Positions 1 to 3,864 of a stretch of 7,385 nt of DNA are shown piece after piece. Source of the stretch: Alphaproteobacteria bacterium. GTDB lineage: Bacteria; Pseudomonadota; Alphaproteobacteria; Caulobacterales; Caulobacteraceae. The number at the start of each line of letters is the position of its first letter. The stretch's first letter is position 1. The stretch is from positions 1 through 7,385 of the forward strand of contig JAGWSE010000318.1 of NCBI GenBank assembly GCA_028869395.1, in the 5' to 3' direction. The position numbers were made by a program, and so were the translations under genes. The notes under the pieces are model-generated. The model did not search any database and was not told the DNA's origin. It saw only the letters and a program-made list of their open reading frames with translations.

Positions 1-417
1 CTGGACGCCGCCCAGGCCTGGGAGTTCGTCAAGGAGAAGCCCGGCGGGCTCGACTACGTGATCGGCGAGCGCGGCCAGCTGCTCTCCGGCGGGGAGCGCC
101 AGCGCCTGGCCATCGCCCGCGCCATCCTGAAAGACGCCCCGATCCTCATCCTCGACGAAGCCACCAGCGCCCTCGACACCGTCACCGAAGCCAAGGTGAA
201 GCAGGCGCTCGACGCCGCCGCCAAGGGGCGCACCACCTTCATCATCGCCCACCGGCTCTCCACCGTCATGGACGCCGACCTGATCCTGGTCATGGAGAAG
301 GGCCGCATCGTCGAGCGCGGCGGGTTCGAGGAACTCGTGGCCCGCCGCGGCCGCTTCGCCGAAATGGCCCACGCCGCCCGCCTCGCGGACGGCGGCGAGT
401 TCTCCGACGCCGCGTGA
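1..417 (+). CDS. ABC exporter, ATP-binding domain, C-terminal part (NdvA-like; 5' end outside window)
   Basis: This is the last 138 residues of an ABC transporter nucleotide-binding domain; the reading frame is open from the first base and ends with TGA. The signature motif LSGGERQR lies at visible residues 28-35, the Walker B stretch ILILDE at 48-53 with Asp52 and catalytic Glu53, the D-loop SALD at 56-59, and the H-loop histidine at 84 in IIAHRLST. The Walker A and the membrane domain, if fused, lie upstream of the window. The tail after the H-loop (GRIVERGGFEEL followed by GRFAEM) resembles the fused permease/ATPase exporters of the NdvA (cyclic beta-glucan) and MsbA type. From memory of NdvA the match is good, but the substrate is an inference. 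The protein would act at the inner membrane and couple ATP hydrolysis to export. No partner gene follows directly; a toxin-antitoxin locus lies downstream on the same strand. Confidence 0.93.
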   Translation: MDAAQAWEFVKEKPGGLDYVIGERGQLLSGGERQRLAIARAILKDAPILILDEATSALDTVTEAKVKQALDAAAKGRTTFIIAHRLSTVMDADLILVMEKGRIVERGGFEELVARRGRFAEMAHAARLADGGEFSDAA

Positions 418-465
418 CGCCTCCCTGCAGGCGACAAGCCAGGACGCCGGCCTTCGTCGCCGATC

Positions 466-481
466 CCGGCGAGTTCGCCGG
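466..481 (+). terminator. Possible terminator hairpin after the ABC exporter gene
   Basis: A perfect inverted repeat, CCGGCG at 466-471 and CGCCGG at 476-481, closes a 4-base loop about 50 bases after the ABC exporter stop codon. The A and T at the loop edges could extend the stem by one pair. There is no T-run after it, so intrinsic termination is uncertain, as is common in GC-rich genomes. Confidence 0.3.
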
Positions 482-534
482 CGCGGTCAAGGCAACTCGT
501 TCACTGCGCCCCAGGAGGCAGTGGGGATTGCCTA

Positions 535-553
535 GACATATGCCAATATCGTC
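535..553. promoter_or_regulatory. Possible VapB operator: imperfect palindrome before vapB
   Basis: GACATAT at 535-541 and ATATCGTC at 546-553 form an imperfect inverted repeat (one extra C in the right arm) ending two bases before the vapB start codon. It lies in a locally AT-richer patch of this GC-rich sequence. VapB proteins usually repress their own operon by binding such inverted repeats near the promoter; the assignment here rests on position and symmetry only. I see no clear -35/-10 pair beside it. Confidence 0.22.
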
Positions 554-555
554 GG

Positions 556-789
556 GTGAACGCATTTCGACACGTCAAGCTGTTCAAGAACGGTCGCAAC
601 CAGGCTGTGCGAATTCCGCGCGAATTCGAGTTGCCGGGCGAAGACGCGATCATCCGCAAGGAAGGCGACAAGCTCATCATCGAACCCGCGCCCCTGCAGG
701 GGCTGCTGGCGCTTTTGAGCATACTCACGCCGCTCGAGGAGACTTTCCCGGAGATCGATGATCCGCCGCCTGCGCCGCTCCAGCTCTGA
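556..789 (+). CDS. vapB: VapB-type antitoxin (SpoVT/AbrB domain)
   Basis: A 77-residue protein whose N-terminal half is a typical AbrB/MazE-like swapped-hairpin DNA-binding domain. KLFKNGRNQAVRIPREFELP at residues 8-27 is the family hallmark, followed by the second strand ending in KLIIEP. The C-terminal tail (LEETFPEIDDPPPAPLQL) matches the acidic, proline-rich toxin-binding tail of VapB proteins, which wraps the VapC active site. The start is taken as GTG at 556 because no in-frame ATG exists upstream and the protein then begins at the usual point before the AbrB domain. No good Shine-Dalgarno sequence precedes it; the AGGAGG at 513-518 is too far away. Its TGA overlaps the vapC ATG by one base, the usual translational coupling of these operons. 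It is expected to neutralise VapC and repress the operon. Since the toxin gene is broken, it may be an orphan antitoxin. Confidence 0.92.
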   Translation: MNAFRHVKLFKNGRNQAVRIPREFELPGEDAIIRKEGDKLIIEPAPLQGLLALLSILTPLEETFPEIDDPPPAPLQL

Positions 790-1186
790 TGCGCTATTTG
801 CTGGACACCAACATCCTCTTCGACCTCGTGCGCAACCCGCAGGGGCGGATCGCCCAGCAGATCGCCAGGGTCGGCGAAGGGGCGATCTGCACCAGCATCA
901 TCGTCGCGGCGGAACCGTTTCGGCGCCGCCCAGCGCGGCTCTGAGCGTCTGACGCTCCAGCTCGAAGAGATCCTTTCCGCCCTCGACGTGGAACCCTTCG
1001 ATGCGCCGGCGGATGCGGCCTATGCGGGATTGCGGGCCCGGCTCGAAGCCAGCGGGGCTTCCGATCGGTGGGAATGACATGCTCCTCGCGGCTCAGGCGA
1101 TTTCGACCGAGCGGATCGTCGTGACGGACAACGAACGCGCGTTCATCCGCGTCGGGAGCCTCAAGATCGAGAACTGGTTGCGCTGA
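789..1186 (+). pseudogene. vapC: VapC-type PIN-domain toxin, broken by two frameshifts
   Basis: VapC toxins are Mg-dependent PIN-domain ribonucleases. Translation from ATG 789 gives MRYLLDTNILFDLVRNPQGR and continues to VAAE, but then shifts and stops at 942-944 after 51 residues. From about 916 the next frame restores the expected sequence (RFGAAQRGSERLTLQLEE) and runs to a stop at 1075-1077. From about 1061 the third frame gives PIGGNDMLLAAQ, VVTDNERAF and the typical end KIENWLR, with TGA at 1184-1186. The simplest reading is loss of two bases in a Leu codon near 915 and one extra T at 1059-1060. Corrected, the protein would be about 132 residues, a normal VapC length. The expected acidic residues are all present: Asp in LLDTN, Glu in AAE, Asp in GGND and Asp in VTDN. 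It is therefore a recently broken gene, or a real gene disturbed by sequence errors. Confidence 0.9.
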
Positions 1187-1202
1187 GGCGGCCGTCCCCG
1201 CC

Positions 1203-1279
1203 TGGCGCGCCCGGCAGGACTCGAACCTGCAACCGTCCGCTTAGAAGGCGGATGCTCTATCCGGTTGAGCTACGGGCGC
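1203..1279 (-). tRNA. tRNA-Arg, anticodon UCU
   Basis: Read on the minus strand, a complete cloverleaf begins with the acceptor strand GCGCCCG at 1279-1273, which pairs with CGGGCGC near the 3' end. The D arm follows (AGCTCAACCGGATAGAGC). The anticodon stem TCCGC/GCGGA encloses the loop CTTCTAA, so the anticodon is UCU, reading AGA and probably AGG. The T arm contains GGTTCGAGTCC. The discriminator base is G, and CCA is encoded at 1205-1203. The 5' end lies only 6 bases after the stop codon of the NDUFS4-type gene, and I see no convincing promoter in that space. It may be processed from the transcript of that gene. Confidence 0.96.
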
Positions 1280-1285
1280 TAACCC

Positions 1286-1594
1286 TCAGTGCGTCCAGGG
1301 GATCTTGCGATTGAAGGAGAAGTTGTCGGCATAGGCCTTGATGATCCGCTTGGCGGGCTTCGGATCGATCAGCTGGAAGGCGATCCCGTGCTCGTCGGCG
1401 TAGCGGACGGCCTCGTCGCGGGTCTCGAAGTGCAGCTGCACCTGGCTCGACGCCGTGTCGCCGGTGACCGTCCAGCCCATCAGCGGATCGGGGCGGCGCG
1501 CGTCGCTGGGTTCGAACTCGAGCACCCACTCCTTGGACTTGACCTGGCCGGACTGCATGGCGGTCTTGGACGGGCGGAAGATGCGCGCGAGCAT
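1286..1594 (-). CDS. NADH dehydrogenase (complex I) accessory subunit, NDUFS4 family
   Basis: A 102-residue protein of the ETC complex I conserved-region family, the bacterial homologue of mitochondrial NDUFS4 (18-kDa, AQDQ subunit). Visible family features are the N-terminal ARIFRP and AMQSG segment, KEWVLEFEP, the DPLMGWTVTGDT core, a VQLHFETRDEAVRYADEHGI stretch and the C-terminal NFSFNRKIPWTH, where mitochondrial proteins also end in a similar aromatic and basic motif. Length is normal for alphaproteobacterial members. The subunit sits on the cytoplasmic arm of complex I near the NADH-oxidising module and is thought to stabilise it. The start ATG at 1594 has AGGA at 1600-1603 with a 5-base gap, plus a stronger GGGAGGAG further upstream. 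The gene lies between tRNA-Pro (26 bases upstream) and tRNA-Arg (6 bases downstream), away from any nuo cluster, so it is probably expressed from the tRNA-Pro promoter. Confidence 0.93.
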   Translation of the reverse strand: MLARIFRPSKTAMQSGQVKSKEWVLEFEPSDARRPDPLMGWTVTGDTASSQVQLHFETRDEAVRYADEHGIAFQLIDPKPAKRIIKAYADNFSFNRKIPWTH

Positions 1595-1620
1595 TTTGGT
1601 CCTGTTTCTCCTCCCGGCGG

Positions 1621-1697
1621 TGGTCGGGGCGGCAGGATTTGAACCTGCGACCCTCTGCTCCCAAAGCAGATGCGCTACCAGGCTGCGCTACGCCCCG
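1621..1697 (-). tRNA. tRNA-Pro, anticodon UGG
   Basis: On the minus strand the acceptor strand CGGGGCG (1697-1691) pairs with CGCCCCG at the 3' side. The D arm is AGCGCAGCCTGGTAGCGC. The anticodon stem TCTGC/GCAGA encloses TTTGGGA, giving anticodon UGG, which reads CCA/CCG-type proline codons. The T arm contains GGTTCAAATCC. The discriminator is A, and CCA is encoded at 1623-1621. The NDUFS4-type gene begins 26 bases downstream on the same strand. Confidence 0.97.
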
Positions 1698-1715
1698 AGA
1701 CGCCGGACGCCTTGC

Positions 1716-1743
1716 GATATAGGCGTTTCCCTCCCCGCGCAAA
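1716..1743 (-). promoter_or_regulatory. Likely promoter of tRNA-Pro
   Basis: On the minus strand CCTATATC (1723-1716) matches the Caulobacter -10 consensus GCTANAWC at all but the first base. TTTGCGC (1743-1737) lies 13 bases upstream and matches TTGACGS at five of seven positions. Transcription would start around 1709, roughly a dozen bases before the mature tRNA 5' end, which fits a tRNA leader. The consensus is known; the assignment is an inference from match, spacing and position. Confidence 0.5.
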
Positions 1744-1747
1744 CGCC
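1722..1747. repeat. 7-bp inverted repeat, possible terminator of the thioesterase transcript
   Basis: GGCGTTT (1722-1728) and AAACGCC (1741-1747) are perfect complements around a 12-base loop, 12 bases after the thioesterase stop on the minus strand. The repeat overlaps the likely tRNA-Pro promoter. A second, mutually exclusive stem, CGCCT 1708-1712 with AGGCG 1721-1725, shares one arm. No T-run follows, so a role as terminator is only possible. Confidence 0.3.
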
Positions 1748-1759
1748 GAGACGTCGCCC

Positions 1760-2182
1760 CTAGCGGCTCATCAGCTTGAAGACGCCGGAGGCGCGGACCA
1801 CGTCGCGCCCGGCGGCGTAGGCGCGCCCCTCGACGAAGGCGACCTCCCGCGTGGCGCGGGTCAGCCGGGCCTCCCCGCGCACCCATTCGCCGGCCCGCGC
1901 CATCTGCAGGAAGTCGATCGACAGGTGGATGGTCACCGCGCGCCGCTCAGTCCCGCGCCAGACGGCGCCGGCCAGCACCCCGTCCATGAAGGCCGACAGC
2001 ATCCCCCCGTGCACCAGGCCCACGCCGTTGCAGTGGCGTGGCAGGGCGTAGAAGGCCTGCTCCACGAGATCGCCCTCCGAGGGGCGCGTGTAATAGGGCC
2101 CGTTGCGGGTCGAGAAGAGCCCCCGCCCCTCGGCCGGGACGAAGCCGTCCGGGGGCTCGGGGATCTGTTCGTCCTCGCTCAT
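1760..2182 (-). CDS. PaaI-family hotdog-fold thioesterase
   Basis: A 140-residue single hotdog domain of the PaaI / acyl-CoA thioesterase group. The catalytic region is CNGVGLVHGGMLSAFMD at residues 51-67. Asn52 and the HGG turn (58-60) correspond to the oxyanion and substrate-binding part, and Asp67 sits in the central helix where the family has its catalytic Asp or Glu. Later segments (TIHLSIDFLQMARAGEWV, then VAFVEGRAYAAGRDVVRASGVFKL) are the characteristic outer strands. It should hydrolyse an acyl- or aryl-CoA thioester in the cytoplasm; the substrate cannot be told from sequence. The first 30 residues are an acidic, proline-containing extension. The ATG start overlaps the stop of the upstream cyclotransferase gene (ATGA, 2182-2179), so translation is probably coupled. 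The two products act in different compartments, so the link looks one of expression rather than pathway. Confidence 0.88.
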   Translation of the reverse strand: MSEDEQIPEPPDGFVPAEGRGLFSTRNGPYYTRPSEGDLVEQAFYALPRHCNGVGLVHGGMLSAFMDGVLAGAVWRGTERRAVTIHLSIDFLQMARAGEWVRGEARLTRATREVAFVEGRAYAAGRDVVRASGVFKLMSR

Positions 2183-2976
2183 CGGGCGGCCGCCGGCGCG
2201 GTGATGCGGATCTGGTAAAGGTGCGGCCAGTCCTTGCCGGTGACGAACAACCGGTCATGGACCGCGTCGTAGGCGATGCCATTCAGCACCGCGTCCGGAT
2301 CGGCCAGATGCTGCGCCTCTGGCAGGCTGGAGAGGTCGATCCAGCCGGTGACGTGGCCGGTGGCGGGGTCGATCCGGGCGATCCGCCCGGTCTGCCAGAT
2401 GTTGGCCAGGATCTCGCCCTTCACCCACTCCAGCTCGTTGATGTTGACGACGGGCTGACCCTCCGCGGTGACGGTGATCTGGCCCACCTGGGCGAGCGTC
2501 CGGGGATCCAGCACCCTCAGCACCGGCGTGCCGTCGCTCATGTAGATGTGCTTGCCGTCCTGGGTGAGCGCCCACCCCTCGCCCGGATAGTGGAAGGTCC
2601 CGAGCTGGCGAAACGTCTTCAGGTCCCAGCGGAAGCCCACATGGTCGCGCCAGGTGAGGCTGATCAGCTCGTCGCCCCAGTTGACGATGCCTTCGCCGAA
2701 CATGAACGGCGGGATCGCGACGGACTGCAGGACCTTGCCGTCCTCCAGGCGCTCCTTGCGGATCGCAGAGCGCCCCCACATGCCGGTGGCCTCGTAGAGG
2801 TCGCCGTGCAGGTAGAAGAGCCCCTCGGTGTAGGCCTGGGTGTCGTGCGGGAAGACCTTCTCGACCTTGTAGCCGTAAACCGGCAGGGCCGCGGCGGCCG
2901 GCGTGGCCGCCAGCGTCAAGGCCGCCGCCGTCAGGGCGAGCAGGAGATTGCGGACCGCGGAGCTGGACTGGCGCAT
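2179..2976 (-). CDS. Secreted glutaminyl-peptide cyclotransferase (plant/bacterial beta-propeller type)
   Basis: A 265-residue protein that converts N-terminal glutamine of peptides to pyroglutamate with release of ammonia. Residues 1 to about 29 form a signal peptide: a basic start (MRQSSSAVRN), an Ala/Leu-rich core, and a likely cleavage after TPAAA, so it should act in the periplasm or outside. The mature part has the family's repeated blade motifs: YTEGLFY (49-55), GRSAIRK, FGEGI (93-97), ELISLTWRDH, YPGEGWALTQDGKHIYMSDG, INELEWVKGEILANIWQT and VLNGIAYDAVHDRLFVTGKDWPHLYQI. Conserved glutamates such as Glu51 lie where the active site is found in this family. The frame is open further upstream, but a longer start would run into the cold shock gene and destroy the signal peptide, so ATG 2976 is chosen. 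It lies 40 bases after the cold shock gene, and its stop overlaps the thioesterase start by 4 bases. Confidence 0.92.
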   Translation of the reverse strand: MRQSSSAVRNLLLALTAAALTLAATPAAAALPVYGYKVEKVFPHDTQAYTEGLFYLHGDLYEATGMWGRSAIRKERLEDGKVLQSVAIPPFMFGEGIVNWGDELISLTWRDHVGFRWDLKTFRQLGTFHYPGEGWALTQDGKHIYMSDGTPVLRVLDPRTLAQVGQITVTAEGQPVVNINELEWVKGEILANIWQTGRIARIDPATGHVTGWIDLSSLPEAQHLADPDAVLNGIAYDAVHDRLFVTGKDWPHLYQIRITAPAAAR

Positions 2977-3016
2977 GCGCCTGATGTGCGGCGCCAGAAC
3001 CTCGCGGGCAAGCGCC

Positions 3017-3598
3017 TCAGGCGGCGTCGGAGGTCTCGATCTCGGCCACGACAAGCCCCTTGGGCCCTTCCGCGAAGCGCACGATGACGTCGTCGCCGGG
3101 CTGGAGGTCGTCCATGCCGGAACGCCGCAGCGTCTCGATGTGGATGAAGATGTCGCCGGGCTCGTTGTCGCGCACCACGAAGCCATAGCCCTTGGTGCGG
3201 TTGAACCACTTCACCTTCGCCCGCTCTCGGGGACCGGTCGCCTGGAGCGCGCGCCGGGGGGGCCTGAGGCCGGTCGGCTGAGCGTCACGCCCCTCGCGTC
3301 CGCGGCGCTCCGCCGGCGGGGTGGCGACCGTCTCGTCGATGGTCACGACCTCGGCGACCTGCCAGCCCTTCGCGCGGCGCACCACGTCACAGGTGATGAG
3401 CGAACCTTCAAGCGCGCACTCGCGGCCCGCGCTGCGCAGCGACGTCACATGCAGCAGGACGTCCTTCAGATCGGTCTGGCTGGGATCGTCGGGCACGACG
3501 AATCCATAGCCCTTTCCCGCATCGAACCACTTTACGCGCCCGGAGATCCGCAGCGCGACGGCTTGCGCATCCACCTGGTCGAAATCGAAACCCGACAT
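3017..3598 (-). CDS. Cold shock protein with two cold-shock domains (CspC/CspD-like)
   Basis: A 193-residue cytoplasmic protein with two OB-fold cold-shock domains. Domain 1 covers about residues 19-87, with RVKWFDAGKGYGFVV (RNP1) at 21-35 and VLLHV (RNP2) at 47-51. Domain 2 covers about 127-189, with KVKWFNRTKGYGFVV ending at 142 and DIFIHI at 149-154. An Arg/Pro-rich linker of about 35 residues joins them. Such proteins bind single-stranded RNA or DNA and act as RNA chaperones. Most bacterial Csps have one domain of about 70 residues; the double form of this length is known from Caulobacter CspC and CspD, which respond to stationary phase rather than cold. The ATG at 3598 has GAGGGG just upstream. 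A sigma-73-like promoter lies 37-61 bases upstream and predicts a short leader of about 30 bases, unlike the long leaders of E. coli cspA. The cyclotransferase and thioesterase genes follow and may be co-transcribed. Confidence 0.93.
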   Translation of the reverse strand: MSGFDFDQVDAQAVALRISGRVKWFDAGKGYGFVVPDDPSQTDLKDVLLHVTSLRSAGRECALEGSLITCDVVRRAKGWQVAEVVTIDETVATPPAERRGREGRDAQPTGLRPPRRALQATGPRERAKVKWFNRTKGYGFVVRDNEPGDIFIHIETLRRSGMDDLQPGDDVIVRFAEGPKGLVVAEIETSDAA

Positions 3599-3634
3599 GT
3601 GCCCCTCGGCCTGCTACTGGCCAAGCATAACACT

Positions 3635-3659
3635 GTTCTTGAAGATTGGGGCGCGTCAA
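3635..3659 (-). promoter_or_regulatory. Likely promoter of the double cold-shock gene
   Basis: On the minus strand TTGACGC (3659-3653) is a perfect match to the Caulobacter -35 consensus TTGACGS. After 10 bases TCAAGAAC (3642-3635) matches GCTANAWC at five of seven informative positions. Transcription would start near 3628, about 30 bases before the ATG. An extended -10-like TGTTATGCT lies just downstream but lacks a -35 partner at the right distance. Confidence 0.42.
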
Positions 3660-3660
3660 T

Positions 3661-3673
3661 CGCCATTTTGGCG
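3661..3673. repeat. Short perfect palindrome next to the csp promoter
   Basis: CGCCA TTT TGGCG is a perfect 5-base inverted repeat with a 3-base centre, placed two bases upstream of the csp -35 element. It could be a protein-binding site for the csp promoter or part of the tRNA-Glu transcript end. The sequence alone does not decide between these. Confidence 0.3.
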
Positions 3674-3680
3674 CGCGCGC

Positions 3681-3695
3681 GGGCGCAGGGCGCCC
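3681..3695 (-). terminator. Possible terminator hairpin after tRNA-Glu
   Basis: GGGCGC (3681-3686) and GCGCCC (3690-3695) form a perfect 6-bp stem with a 3-base loop, 27 bases after the 3' end of tRNA-Glu. There is no U-run, but the position between a tRNA and the next promoter suits a terminator. Confidence 0.35.
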
Positions 3696-3722
3696 GACCT
3701 ACCCGCTGCGGGGAATTTCGCG

Positions 3723-3797
3723 TGGCAGTCCCTAGGGGAGTCGAACCCCTCTTTTCAGGTTGAAAACCTGACGTCCTAACCGATAGACGAAGGGACC
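3723..3797 (-). tRNA. tRNA-Glu, anticodon UUC
   Basis: On the minus strand the gene begins GGTCCCTTCGTCTATCGG, the usual tRNA-Glu start. Its acceptor pairs with AGGGACT, with a G-U pair at the end. The anticodon stem TCAGG/CCTGA encloses TTTTCAA, so the anticodon is UUC and reads GAA/GAG. The T arm contains GGTTCGACTCC. The discriminator is G, and CCA is encoded at 3725-3723. It stands alone between recJ and the cold shock gene, with its own likely promoter upstream. Confidence 0.97.
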
Positions 3798-3817
3798 GCG
3801 TCGTCGCGAAGGGCGGC

Positions 3818-3846
3818 TCTATATCCGCTTGATCTGGGGCGCGCAA
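3818..3846 (-). promoter_or_regulatory. Likely promoter of tRNA-Glu
   Basis: On the minus strand TTGCGC (3846-3841) and TATAGA (3823-3818) are separated by 17 bases. Transcription would start near 3811, about 14 bases before the tRNA 5' end. The hexamers match the general sigma-70 consensus at three and four of six positions, so the support is spacing and placement more than sequence. Confidence 0.45.
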
Positions 3847-3855
3847 GGCCGCGCC
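3838..3855 (-). terminator. Possible recJ terminator overlapping the tRNA-Glu -35 element
   Basis: GGCGCG (3838-3843) and CGCGCC (3850-3855) form a perfect 6-bp GC stem with a 6-base loop, 9 bases after the recJ stop codon. It lacks a U-run. The left arm includes part of the proposed tRNA-Glu -35 hexamer (3841-3846). Confidence 0.33.
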
Positions 3856-3864
3856 GGAAGGTCC

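Noticed and set aside
513..542. AGGAGG at 513-518 followed by ATG at 540 as a start for the antitoxin
   Set aside because: The ATG is out of frame with the AbrB domain and 21 bases from the motif. The GTG at 556 gives the proper VapB protein.
418..1205. Possible small genomic island inserted at the 3' end of tRNA-Arg
   Set aside because: The toxin-antitoxin locus faces the tRNA 3' end, but I found no duplicated tRNA 3' sequence on its left side and no integrase in the window.
2038..3087. Plus-strand open frame of 349 codons opposite the cyclotransferase
   Set aside because: It runs across three minus-strand genes with clear family motifs, and its composition is typical of antisense shadows.
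2977..3186. Upstream extension of the cyclotransferase frame to 3186
   Set aside because: The extra 70 residues lie inside the cold shock gene, have no family match and would bury a clear signal peptide. The internal ATG at 2976 fits much better.
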